Shown here in pieces: positions 9,685 through 18,610 of a stretch of 60,559 bases of DNA. The notes beneath the pieces were generated by a model. The model was not told the origin of the DNA. It made no database searches and was given only the letters and a program-made list of their open reading frames with translations. Each line of letters opens with the position of its first letter. Position 1 is the first letter of the stretch. Position numbers and translations under genes: made by a program. The DNA comes from Clostridiales bacterium (GTDB taxonomy: Bacteria > Bacillota > Clostridia > Christensenellales > DTU072), in contig DUON01000019.1 in assembly GCA_012838805.1 (NCBI GenBank), positions 1 through 60,559 of the forward strand. Direction: 5' to 3'.

Positions 9685-11097
9685 ATGAAAATCGTCCAAA
9701 AGAACAAAAAAAATATCATTATCGCTGTGGCGGCTTTGCTCTTGATTTCGGCAATAGTGCTTGCCGTCGTCTTGCCTCTTGTTTTGAATCGCCCAAAGGA
9801 CTTGGGATACTCTTATGAAGAAGAAAACGCCCCTTTGGAATATCCTGTTGTGGAGACAATCATATTCAATAGACAAATCAGAAATATCTTAAGTGTTTAT
9901 CTCGCTATAACAGACAAAAACAACCATATAGGGAACTACCTCTTGGGTGTTTTGAGTCAAGCACGCATACCTGCGGAAAAGCTTAAGCCTTTTTCAAATT
10001 ACTTAGAGGAATTCATTGATATAGTAACTAAAGGCGGTTCAAGCCCAATTCAAGGCTTTTCGGGATTGGAGTATCACCTTATGATGTTTTTTGAAAAGAC
10101 GAACTTCACCGAACTTGAGCTTGGCAGATTTCTATATGAGCTTTTTACGACAATAACAGTGGGTTCAGAGGCGAACAAGCTTTTATTAGAGCTGGGACAA
10201 GATGACTTTGTAGCTTTATCTTCCAATACTATATTTACAATCAAAATGCTCAATAAGATGAGCGAGGGTATAAGTGCCCGCGATGCGAGAGCCTTGCAGG
10301 GAATAATTTATTCCTTAGGCGTGAACTACCTCAATGTTCTGGACAAACTAGGGTTTGAAAACTTTGAAAAACTTCTGGGGTTTGATTATGACAGACAAAA
10401 AGATGATACCAGCATGGATGAAGAAGAATGGCAGACATACTCTAAAACTATGTCCATGGTGAAGAATAAGGTTTCCAATCTATTTTACATACTGTCTCAA
10501 GCCATGACACATACCAGCGCATACGGCTTTGAACTTCTTTCTATGTACTTTTCGATAGAGGACAAGTCTACTTACGAAGCGGAGCAATATCTTATACTAT
10601 CGCATGTAGAAATAGCAAAAGCAATAAAAAAGGGTTTGGATAATAGTTTTGAAAAAGCCGAGATTACAGGCGTTGGCGAAACGCAGGAATTCATTCAATC
10701 TTATTCCGAATTGATTGTACAATTTCAAATCTTTATGGATATGACTCATTCAAAGGAGTCTGATTATGGCGCTTTGGAAGAAGATGCGTATAGTCAGCTT
10801 GAAAGCTTCATAAGCTATGTTGAATTATTGAGCTTTTATGAAAAAATCGACTTTGACCAGATAGATGATGACAATTATCAAAACCTTTTGCAAGCAGCAC
10901 AAGGACTATGGAATATGAACGAGAGCATGGAGAGTTTTGTTGACGAGCTTTTGACAACGCTATTTGCTAATTTTGTATTCAATTTTGTAAGTTTGGATGA
11001 CTTGGTTGAAAACAGCAGAAAAGCTTTTCAAGATATCATTAAAGATACCATTGAGTCGATTATGGCTGTGGAGGATTATGGTGAACTCAATTATTAG
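9685..11097 (+). CDS. Unrecognised membrane-anchored extracellular protein in an ABC transporter operon
   Basis: A 470-residue protein with a short basic N-terminus and one hydrophobic segment (about residues 11-34, ending AVVLPLVLNRP) and no lipobox Cys. It is therefore predicted to be anchored by an uncleaved signal with the rest outside. The exported part is acidic and helical, without recognisable motifs. Its 3' end overlaps the ABC ATPase gene by 20 nt, so it belongs with the transporter and could be a substrate-binding or accessory subunit. It starts right after a consensus promoter without any ribosome site, suggesting a leaderless mRNA. Function unknown. Confidence 0.75.
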   Translation: MKIVQKNKKNIIIAVAALLLISAIVLAVVLPLVLNRPKDLGYSYEEENAPLEYPVVETIIFNRQIRNILSVYLAITDKNNHIGNYLLGVLSQARIPAEKLKPFSNYLEEFIDIVTKGGSSPIQGFSGLEYHLMMFFEKTNFTELELGRFLYELFTTITVGSEANKLLLELGQDDFVALSSNTIFTIKMLNKMSEGISARDARALQGIIYSLGVNYLNVLDKLGFENFEKLLGFDYDRQKDDTSMDEEEWQTYSKTMSMVKNKVSNLFYILSQAMTHTSAYGFELLSMYFSIEDKSTYEAEQYLILSHVEIAKAIKKGLDNSFEKAEITGVGETQEFIQSYSELIVQFQIFMDMTHSKESDYGALEEDAYSQLESFISYVELLSFYEKIDFDQIDDDNYQNLLQAAQGLWNMNESMESFVDELLTTLFANFVFNFVSLDDLVENSRKAFQDIIKDTIESIMAVEDYGELNY

Positions 11098-11749
11098 AGC
11101 AGAAAATATCTCAAAAACATTTGACGGGAAATATTGGGTACTTAAAGACATTTCTTTGGATATCCAAAAGGGCGATTTCGTATCCATTTTGGGGGCATCG
11201 GGAAGTGGAAAAAGCACGCTGCTTTCTATCCTTGGCGGAATGGACATTCCGACAGAGGGCAAGGTATATATCGAAAAGGAAGAAATAACAGGACTCAAGG
11301 AAGACAGGCTTGCAAAACTCAGAAGAACAAAGATAGGTTTTGTGTTTCAGTTTTTTAATCTTGCGCCATACCTTACCGTAGAGGAGAATATACTCTTGCC
11401 TATTATCCTAAGCGGCAAAAAAATAAAGGATGTCAAGGCAAGACTTGAATATCTTTTGGAATATTTGGGCATAGAAAAATACCGCTCCCAAATGCCGTCT
11501 AAGATATCCGGCGGAGAGCAGCAAAGGGTGGCGATAGCCAGAGGGTTGATTTTTGAACCCAATATCATATTTTTGGACGAGCCTACCGGAAATCTTGACT
11601 CCGCTTCGTCTAAAAGCATTATGGAGCTTTTAGCTAAGATTAATAAGGAGCTTGAAACCACCATAGTTCAAGTCACGCACAGCATGGAAAATGCCAAATA
11701 CGGCAATAAGATAATCAAAATATTTGACGGAAAGATAATTCAAGAATGA
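11078..11749 (+). CDS. ABC transporter ATP-binding protein, MacB/LolD type
   Basis: 223-residue nucleotide-binding subunit. Walker A GASGSGKST, Q-loop FVFQFFNL, signature ISGGEQQRVAIARGL, Walker B IIFLDEPTGNLD and H-loop VTHS are all intact; FFNL and EPTGNLD are typical of the LolD/MacB/FtsE group. The frame is open from 10997, but a GGAGG at 11070-11074 points to the ATG at 11078 (or the adjoining GTG at 11081). The ATG overlaps the previous gene by 20 nt, and the next gene starts by ATGA overlap. It should energise the FtsX-type permease downstream. Confidence 0.93.
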   Translation: MVNSIIRAENISKTFDGKYWVLKDISLDIQKGDFVSILGASGSGKSTLLSILGGMDIPTEGKVYIEKEEITGLKEDRLAKLRRTKIGFVFQFFNLAPYLTVEENILLPIILSGKKIKDVKARLEYLLEYLGIEKYRSQMPSKISGGEQQRVAIARGLIFEPNIIFLDEPTGNLDSASSKSIMELLAKINKELETTIVQVTHSMENAKYGNKIIKIFDGKIIQE

Positions 11750-14250
11750 AAATCTTAATAAACCATACCTTAAAAAGCATCAAAGATAACAGAGCGCAAA
11801 TAGCCATTATTATAACCACCGTAGCCGTCGTTACGGTTATGATTTTTGTGGCGCTTTCCTTGACGGGTCTCTTTTATAATATAAATATCAAAGCCCAAAG
11901 CCGTCTTGCCGGCGACGCCCATATTGCCATGAGGGGGGATGAGATATTTCCTCTTGCCAAAGTTAAGTCCTTTCAAGAAAAGCATTCGTACGAGATAGAA
12001 TATATCGACACATATCTACAAACAATAGGTTTGGTGGAAACTTATGAGCAGTCCAAAGTAGTCATGCTTGAAGCCACCGACCTAAAAACGCTTTATGAGA
12101 GATATCCTCACAAGCTATTGACAAAAGAGGCGGTAAAGAATTATGAGTATCCCAGGGTATGGGTAAGTGAATCCTTTGCCAAAAGCATGGACTTAAAAGC
12201 CGGAGACACCATAGAGATTTATTCTGAAATAAGCGACAGCTTTTTGAAAATGAGTGTGGCAAGGATAATGTATAACCAAGGTATTTTTGCGGACAGCTCC
12301 ATACATAATATTTTGGTTGACATAAAGAGCATTCCGTCAAGGGGAATGATAAACACCGCATTAATAAGGCTTAAAGACCCGAAAGACTTTGAAAAGATAT
12401 CCCAAGATTTGAAAGAGCATATGCAAAACGACGCCATAGAAATCCAACCTGCTGTCGATGTGGAATATGTGCAAAGGATAGTTAGGAACAATACAAACCT
12501 TTTGAATATAGCTGTGGCGTTTATTATGACCATAATGATACTTATACTCTTTACTTCCTATTTAGTCGTTGCCAAACGACGCATTAATGAGATGGTTATT
12601 TTCAAGGCGTCGGGGGCAACGCCTTCGCAAACGGCGTTTATTATGTTATTTGAAGTATTGTTATACGGCTTTGTAGGGGCTACGATAGGGCTCTTAATCG
12701 GTAGAGCAGGCATGGGCATTGTGACCAGGGTCTTGCTTCCCAATTTTCCCGGTGCCGTAAGTTATGATTTATGGAAGTATGCTGTGGCTTTTCTGACAGG
12801 CGTTTTGGTCTTTGCGGCGTCCTCTATTTTTTCAATCCTCCAAATAAGCAAAAAAAGCATCCGTCAGTTGACAAGCGGGGTTATAAAGGATGTCAAATAT
12901 GCCAAACCAATAATTATTATTGTCTTATCGCTTCTTCTTGGTTTAAGCCTTGCGGCACTTATTGTCTATAATTTTTATGTGGTCTATCTCACCATAGCGG
13001 TGATTATATTATTCGCATTCTGGATATATTTTGTGACCCCTTATGTTATCAAAATCTTTAGCCGAATATTTTCTTTTTTCAAAGGTCAAAGCCAGCTTGC
13101 GGGCATTTCCATAAAGAGAAACTCCGCCGCCAATACGCTGACTATACTTGTGGGTGCGGCGATTACCTTTTCTTTTATTGTGGTGTCCGTCATAGGTCTT
13201 ATAGTAATCGCTATCAAGCCCTACAATTCAAGGTTTGATGCGGACTTTGCCATAAGCTCCGCCGGAAAAATGGAATATCAGAATCTGATTGAGGATATCC
13301 GTTCCTTGGAAGAGGTGGAAAGTGTTTTTTACTGTATGACTGTGGGCTATGAAGAGGAAATAAAAGGCAACGATGTAAGCTATAGTCTTATTGGGATAAG
13401 CGATGCGGACGGTTTCAGTGAGATCCTTGGTTTGACAAAAGAGGATATAGAGCTAATCTCACAAACCCAACATCCCATAATTATAAATTATGACCTTGCC
13501 CAAAGATTTAATTGGAAGATAGGGGATAAAATAACACTTCAAAGAGAGAAGTCCACGGCGACCACGACTTATGACGAGATACTGGACCATGAATTTGTGG
13601 TTTGTGCCATAGATTATACCCAAACCGAATACGACAGAGTGGCTTATGTCCTTTTGGAGGATATGACCTACAACGGCAAGATTATACAAGGCGACGAGGA
13701 AATAATCTTAGTAAACGCCAAAAAAGATGCGGATATGTTCTTTGCTTATCTTTCCTTAAGGGATGAGATTTTCGACTATCATAATACTTTTGTCATAAGA
13801 TTTGAGGACTGGGCTTATGCAGCATCGCAAGGACTTAGCGGCGTTTCCATTCTTCTCAGACTTGTTCAGATTCTTGTTAGTCTTGTGGCGTTTATCGGCA
13901 TTGTCAACTTGACATTAGCCGCCGCTGCGGATAGAAAAAGAGAGCTTACCGTCTATAAGGCAAGCGGCATGAGCGTAAAGAAATACAACAATCTCGCGGT
14001 TTTTGAAAGCCTGATAATCGGGTTTTCGGGAAGCTTTATCGGGATTGGCTTAAGCTTTTTCTTCAACCGCCTAATGCCCACTTTTGCGTTGATTATCAAC
14101 AAATATTATATCTATCCAATATTCCCCCTTGAAATAATCTTTATTTCATTAGGTGCGATATTAGTTTATCTGGCGGTGTATTTTCTTATTGCACTTTTGA
14201 ACAGAAAGAATTTCTTGGCTTTGAACTATTATAACGACAGAAATCTATAA
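11746..14250 (+). CDS. FtsX-family ABC transporter permease (MacB-like)
   Basis: 834 residues. An N-terminal TM (about 20-42) is followed by a large extracellular domain, then an FtsX core near 250-330 with MVIFKASGATPSQ. There are more TMs to about 430, a second N-terminal-like TM near 455 with its own extracellular domain, and a final FtsX core near 700-830 with LTVYKASGMSVKKY. This is a duplicated MacB-type permease, a mechanotransmission family that exports peptides or lipids or drives cell-wall enzymes rather than importing. It forms an operon with the ATPase (4-nt overlap) and the anchored protein. Substrate unknown. Confidence 0.9.
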   Translation: MKILINHTLKSIKDNRAQIAIIITTVAVVTVMIFVALSLTGLFYNINIKAQSRLAGDAHIAMRGDEIFPLAKVKSFQEKHSYEIEYIDTYLQTIGLVETYEQSKVVMLEATDLKTLYERYPHKLLTKEAVKNYEYPRVWVSESFAKSMDLKAGDTIEIYSEISDSFLKMSVARIMYNQGIFADSSIHNILVDIKSIPSRGMINTALIRLKDPKDFEKISQDLKEHMQNDAIEIQPAVDVEYVQRIVRNNTNLLNIAVAFIMTIMILILFTSYLVVAKRRINEMVIFKASGATPSQTAFIMLFEVLLYGFVGATIGLLIGRAGMGIVTRVLLPNFPGAVSYDLWKYAVAFLTGVLVFAASSIFSILQISKKSIRQLTSGVIKDVKYAKPIIIIVLSLLLGLSLAALIVYNFYVVYLTIAVIILFAFWIYFVTPYVIKIFSRIFSFFKGQSQLAGISIKRNSAANTLTILVGAAITFSFIVVSVIGLIVIAIKPYNSRFDADFAISSAGKMEYQNLIEDIRSLEEVESVFYCMTVGYEEEIKGNDVSYSLIGISDADGFSEILGLTKEDIELISQTQHPIIINYDLAQRFNWKIGDKITLQREKSTATTTYDEILDHEFVVCAIDYTQTEYDRVAYVLLEDMTYNGKIIQGDEEIILVNAKKDADMFFAYLSLRDEIFDYHNTFVIRFEDWAYAASQGLSGVSILLRLVQILVSLVAFIGIVNLTLAAAADRKRELTVYKASGMSVKKYNNLAVFESLIIGFSGSFIGIGLSFFFNRLMPTFALIINKYYIYPIFPLEIIFISLGAILVYLAVYFLIALLNRKNFLALNYYNDRNL

Positions 14251-14306
14251 AAAGTTCTATTCCCCCTTTGCAAATGTAGAAAAAAATTGATATCAATTAT
14301 TTACTA

Positions 14307-14335
14307 TTGATTTATTGGCACTTTTAATATATAAT
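14307..14335 (+). promoter_or_regulatory. Sigma-A type promoter for the GH38 gene
   Basis: -35 TTGATT (14307-14312), a 17-nt spacer and a perfect -10 TATAAT (14330-14335), about 37 nt before the ATG with GGGAGGA ribosome site. Confidence 0.7.
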
Positions 14336-14371
14336 ATTTACTTAATTGAAGAATAATAAACGGGAGGATTT

Positions 14372-17311
14372 ATGTATAGTATGTATAAAATGTATCTTAA
14401 GACGCTATGCCATCCTGACCTTCTCAGGAATCTAAATAGAATAAAATCTAAAGTATACAAGAAAGAAGCCAAACTTGAGGCGAAATATGTAGTGGAAAAG
14501 GAGCCCATACCTTTTGCAGAAAGGACAAAAAACCTCAAGAGCATAAAGACATGTCGCAAATGGGGAGATGTTTTTGACTGCGCTTGGTTTAATTTTAAGG
14601 GCGTGGTGCCCGCTTCCGCAAAAGGTAAGAAGATACAGCTCATGATTGCGCTTGACGGCGAAGGCTGCCTTTTTGACGATGAGGGAAATCCCGTAAAAGG
14701 GCTTTCCAATATTTGCGGAGTGGTGGAACTGTTCCAGCCGTCCAAAGGCAAAAAGATACTTGATTTTTGCGACAGCGCTGTCGGCGGAGAGGAAGTGGAT
14801 GTATGGGTTGAGGCGGGGCACAACAAGCTTTCCGTCAATATAAAGAACTATGCCATATTCAAACAAGCGGACATAGTATCGGTCAGAGAGGATACAAAAG
14901 CTCTTTATTATGACTATTTTTGCTTGTTATTACAGCTTATCACTCTTGACAAATCAACCAACAAATATTGCTCAATTAAAAACGCTTTAAGGAATTCTAT
15001 CAAAGAGGCAAAAGGGTTTTCTCCCGAAAGCGTAGAAAAGGCAAGGAATATCCTTCAAAAAGAACTCATTAACGGTGAAAAATCAGATTACACCGCATAC
15101 GCTATGGGACACGCCCATTTGGACCTTGCATGGCTTTGGCCGATTAGGGAAACCAAAAGAAAGGTAAGCCGAACCTTTTCCAATACCGTATACAATATTG
15201 AGAACTTTCCCGAATACATATTTGGAGTCAGCCAGCCTCAACAGCTGGAGTGGATGAAAGAGCTTTATCCCAATCTTTATAAACAAGTAAAGGACTATAT
15301 TCTTCAAGGCAGAATAGAACCGCAAGGCAAAATGTGGGTGGAATGCGACACCAATGTCACAAGCGGTGAAAGTCTGATTAGACAAAGCATTTATGGAGAG
15401 AGATTTTGGCAGGACGAATTCAAAAAGTCCCCCAAGATGTGCTGGCTTCCCGATGTCTTTGGCTTTAATGGCAATCTTCCGCAAATAATTAAAAAATGCG
15501 GAATGGATTATTTCCTTACCATTAAGCTCAGCTGGAACAAGCAAAATGTATTCCCGCATAGGACTTTCATGTGGGAGGGCATAGACAAAAGCAGAGTGCT
15601 TGCCCATATGCCTCCTGAAGGCAATTATAATAGCGACGCCACACCTGTTCCCGTTCATGCCGCCCTTAAGAAAAATAGCGAAAAAGAAGTTGTCAAAACT
15701 TTTGGACTGCCTTTTGGCGTGGGCGACGGCGGCGGCGGACCCGGAGAGGGGCACTTGGAATGCGCTATTAGACAAAAGGATATTGCGGTGTCGCCGAGAG
15801 TTAAGTTCGCTTTCGCGAATGAGCTTTTTGAAGAGCTGGACAAAGTCAAAGAAGAGCTTCCTGTTTATAAGGGAGAGCTGTATCTTGAAACCCACCAAGG
15901 CACATATACCGCTCAAGCAAAAGTCAAGTATTATAATAGACTTTTAGAAAAGGCTCTTCATACCGTTGAATTCCTTGCCACATATGCTTTTGTTAAAAAA
16001 GGCGTGAAGTATCCTTATGAAAAATTGGATAAGATTTGGAAAGAGGTACTGCTTTATCAATTCCATGACATCATTCCCGGCTCATCCATAAAGAGGGTTT
16101 ATGACGAATGTGTGCCCGCCTATCAAAGAATGTATGAAGAATTGATAATTTTAAGAGAAAAGCTATTAAAACAGCTTTCTGCAGGCTCCAATCTCTGTGC
16201 TTTTAATCCCACAAGCTATCCCAGAAAAGAATACATTAAGCATGGAGAAAAATACTATTTTGCGGACATTCCCCCCTACGCTTCCAAAAAGCTCACCCCT
16301 GCCGATACAGTCAAGATGAGTTCTATGGAAAATGACTTGATAAAGCTTGAATTCGGCGAAGACGGTGAAATAACAAGCTTGTATCATAAAGGGCTGAAAC
16401 AAGAGTTCTGCAAAGACTATCTCAATGTGCTGAGGGTATACAAGGACAAGAGAACTCATTATGACGCTTGGGACATTGACTTTAATTATGCGAATCGTTG
16501 TTCAAAGACATTCAAGCTTGTAGGATATAAGCAGTTCCAAGAGGGCGCCAGCATAATAAGGGAGAGTATATATAAATATAACAAATCCACCCTTACCCAA
16601 AGGGTCATATTGACTATGGGCAAGCCATATGTGGAATTCTTTAACAGCATAGAATGGCAGGAAACCCACAAGATGCTGAGAGCGGAATTCGCTCCCAGAT
16701 TCTTCTCCGACGAGGTCACCTGCGATATTCAGTTCGGCAACATAAAAAGGTCCACAAAAAATGATACATCTGTGGAAAAAGCGCAATTCGAGATATGTGC
16801 CCATAAATGGGTGGACGTATCCAAAGACGGCTATGGCATAAGCTTATTGAACGATTGCAAATACGGTCACAGAGTAAAGGACGGAGTCATATCCCTAAAT
16901 CTTTTAAGGTCACCTATGTGGCCGGCTAAGGACGCGGACAAAGGAATCCATACATTCACATACGCTCTTTATCCCCATAAGGGCGATTGCTATGAGGGCG
17001 AAACAGCAAAAATGGGTTATGTCCTTAACAACCCCTTGATTGTCAACCGCTCTGAATTTGATAGTTTTGTTTATGCCGACAAGCCCAATATCGTCATTGA
17101 GACGGTGAAAATGGCTGAAAATAAGGAAAAGGAATTTATTATAAGAGCATACGAGGACAGCGGGAAACAGACCAAAGCAAAACTCACAATTGATACCCCA
17201 TACTCCGAAGTCTGCCTTACCGATATGCTGGAAAATAAGATAGAAGATGTGTCTTTGGACGAACTGATATTCACACCGTTTGAGATAAAAACCATAAAGG
17301 TAACGCTATAA
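14372..17311 (+). CDS. Alpha-mannosidase, glycoside hydrolase family 38
   Basis: 979-residue cytosolic glycosidase that should release alpha-linked mannose from imported or intracellular oligosaccharides. The GH38 zinc motif GHAHLDLAWLWP (H247, H249, D251) and the nucleophile block CWLPDVFGFNG (D361) are intact. A GDGGGGPGEGHLE loop and the helical THQGTYTAQAKVKYYNR follow, then the long beta-rich C-terminal domains. There is no signal peptide. Start by GGGAGGA spacing; its own promoter lies upstream. Two genes follow closely (2 and 16 nt), a secreted protease-like lipoprotein and an HExxH membrane protein, so they are probably co-transcribed. No sugar transporter is adjacent. Confidence 0.93.
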   Translation: MYSMYKMYLKTLCHPDLLRNLNRIKSKVYKKEAKLEAKYVVEKEPIPFAERTKNLKSIKTCRKWGDVFDCAWFNFKGVVPASAKGKKIQLMIALDGEGCLFDDEGNPVKGLSNICGVVELFQPSKGKKILDFCDSAVGGEEVDVWVEAGHNKLSVNIKNYAIFKQADIVSVREDTKALYYDYFCLLLQLITLDKSTNKYCSIKNALRNSIKEAKGFSPESVEKARNILQKELINGEKSDYTAYAMGHAHLDLAWLWPIRETKRKVSRTFSNTVYNIENFPEYIFGVSQPQQLEWMKELYPNLYKQVKDYILQGRIEPQGKMWVECDTNVTSGESLIRQSIYGERFWQDEFKKSPKMCWLPDVFGFNGNLPQIIKKCGMDYFLTIKLSWNKQNVFPHRTFMWEGIDKSRVLAHMPPEGNYNSDATPVPVHAALKKNSEKEVVKTFGLPFGVGDGGGGPGEGHLECAIRQKDIAVSPRVKFAFANELFEELDKVKEELPVYKGELYLETHQGTYTAQAKVKYYNRLLEKALHTVEFLATYAFVKKGVKYPYEKLDKIWKEVLLYQFHDIIPGSSIKRVYDECVPAYQRMYEELIILREKLLKQLSAGSNLCAFNPTSYPRKEYIKHGEKYYFADIPPYASKKLTPADTVKMSSMENDLIKLEFGEDGEITSLYHKGLKQEFCKDYLNVLRVYKDKRTHYDAWDIDFNYANRCSKTFKLVGYKQFQEGASIIRESIYKYNKSTLTQRVILTMGKPYVEFFNSIEWQETHKMLRAEFAPRFFSDEVTCDIQFGNIKRSTKNDTSVEKAQFEICAHKWVDVSKDGYGISLLNDCKYGHRVKDGVISLNLLRSPMWPAKDADKGIHTFTYALYPHKGDCYEGETAKMGYVLNNPLIVNRSEFDSFVYADKPNIVIETVKMAENKEKEFIIRAYEDSGKQTKAKLTIDTPYSEVCLTDMLENKIEDVSLDELIFTPFEIKTIKVTL

Positions 17312-17313
17312 GG

Positions 17314-18102
17314 ATGAAGAAAAGCTTTGGCATAACCATTGTCTTAATAATTCTGGCGTTGGCTTTGGGCTCATGCACAATTGTCAACGAATATGAGTCC
17401 GGAATAGAAGTAGCGAATAAAGCTCTGCCTTGCGTGCTTGAGCTTTCGGCGCATTTTCAAGCCTCAAAGAGCTATGCCACCGGCTTTATCATTGACGATA
17501 GGGGTTATGTTCTGACCAACGCACATGCCGTCACCGATAAGGCAGGCAATATCATATATGAAGCGGTAGAAATCAAGGGCAAATTCTATAACAGCAGCGA
17601 AGAATATCTCTTGGATATTATTGCCTTTGACGACGAAAAGGACATAGCTGTTTTGAAATTCAGAAGGAACGATTTGACCTTAAGCGCCCTTGAAGTGGGT
17701 GATTCCAAAAACCTCTCTTACGGAGCTACGATTTTCACTTTAGGGAATGCCGAGGGATACGGCATATCTATGTCAAAAGGTATAATAAGCGTTCCCCAAA
17801 AGAACTTTAAGGATTCCCAAACGGGTATAACAAACCAAGTCATACAAATAGACGCCGCCGTTAACAGCGGTTCAAGCGGAGGACCGCTTCTCAATATAGA
17901 GGGCAAGGTCATAGGTATGATTTCCTTTAAGGTAAAAAATGAAGACGATGTCAATGTGGAGGGCATTGGGTTTGCCATTCCGTCGGAAATATTTATGAAT
18001 TTTTATTATGACAGTTTGGACATATCAAGCGATAGAACGGAAGATTTGAACGATGAAGAGAATGAAGAAAGCCATGGTGAGGACATAGGCGAAAGCGATT
18101 AA
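17314..18102 (+). CDS. Trypsin-like (HtrA/DegP-type) serine protease lipoprotein without PDZ domain
   Basis: 262 residues. The signal peptide ends in lipobox LALGSC (Cys21), predicting a lipid-anchored extracellular enzyme. The chymotrypsin-fold triad is readable: His71 in LTNAHAV, Asp110 in DEKDIAVLK, Ser188 in NSGSSGGPL. There is no PDZ domain; the C-terminus is a short acidic tail (NDEENEESHGEDIGESD), making it much shorter than HtrA proteins. It begins 2 nt after the GH38 stop with only an AAGG as ribosome site, so it is likely co-expressed. A role in surface protein quality control is inferred from the family. Confidence 0.88.
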   Translation: MKKSFGITIVLIILALALGSCTIVNEYESGIEVANKALPCVLELSAHFQASKSYATGFIIDDRGYVLTNAHAVTDKAGNIIYEAVEIKGKFYNSSEEYLLDIIAFDDEKDIAVLKFRRNDLTLSALEVGDSKNLSYGATIFTLGNAEGYGISMSKGIISVPQKNFKDSQTGITNQVIQIDAAVNSGSSGGPLLNIEGKVIGMISFKVKNEDDVNVEGIGFAIPSEIFMNFYYDSLDISSDRTEDLNDEENEESHGEDIGESD

Positions 18103-18118
18103 TGCTTAAGGCGGGGTT

Positions 18119-18541
18119 ATGAAAAGTTTTTTGAAATACATAATTAATTTTACTTGGTGTCTTCCCCAAAATATCCTTGGACTTGTACTTTTTTCAAAAT
18201 ATAAGGGTCAAAAGCGGGAAAGGTTTTTCGACACCATGCTTACATACCATGACGGCTCTTGGGGCGGGGTATCTTTGGGCATGTTTATTTTCGTGGCGGG
18301 GAATAGAGACGAGGACTGGATACGAAAAGCAAAAGTCCACGAATACGGGCATTATCTGCAGTCGCTTATATTAGGACCTTTTTATCTTTTGATAATAGGC
18401 ATTCCCTCATTTATTTGGTGCAATGCAAAAAAATATAAGGACCTAAGAAAAAATACGGGAAAAAGTTATTTTAAATTTTTTCCTGAAAGGTGGGCAAATC
18501 ATCTTGGCGGAAAAAAAACCGGTCTGCCCACCCCTGAATAA
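18119..18541 (+). CDS. Small membrane protein with an HExxH zinc-metalloprotease-like motif
   Basis: 140 residues with a KVHEYGHYLQS segment (H74, E75, H78) placed directly before a hydrophobic helix (about 84-102). A weaker hydrophobic stretch lies at 5-25 and 50-60. The HExxH next to a membrane helix resembles integral membrane zincins, but no third ligand is obvious and I do not recognise a named family. It ends in a basic soluble tail. It lies 16 nt after the protease-like lipoprotein and before a shared bidirectional terminator. Whether it is catalytic is unknown. Confidence 0.7.
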   Translation: MKSFLKYIINFTWCLPQNILGLVLFSKYKGQKRERFFDTMLTYHDGSWGGVSLGMFIFVAGNRDEDWIRKAKVHEYGHYLQSLILGPFYLLIIGIPSFIWCNAKKYKDLRKNTGKSYFKFFPERWANHLGGKKTGLPTPE

Positions 18542-18570
18542 AAAACTATTGATTTAGGAAAAGTCTATGT

Positions 18571-18606
18571 AGAAAGTTCCGCTTTTATCTTAAAGCGGAA
18601 CTTTCT
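18571..18606. terminator. Bidirectional intrinsic terminator between convergent genes
   Basis: A perfect 15-bp stem, AGAAAGTTCCGCTTT (18571-18585) with AAAGCGGAACTTTCT (18592-18606), and a 6-nt loop. It lies 29 nt after one stop and 4 nt from the other, so it serves both strands. Confidence 0.9.
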
Positions 18607-18610
18607 AATT

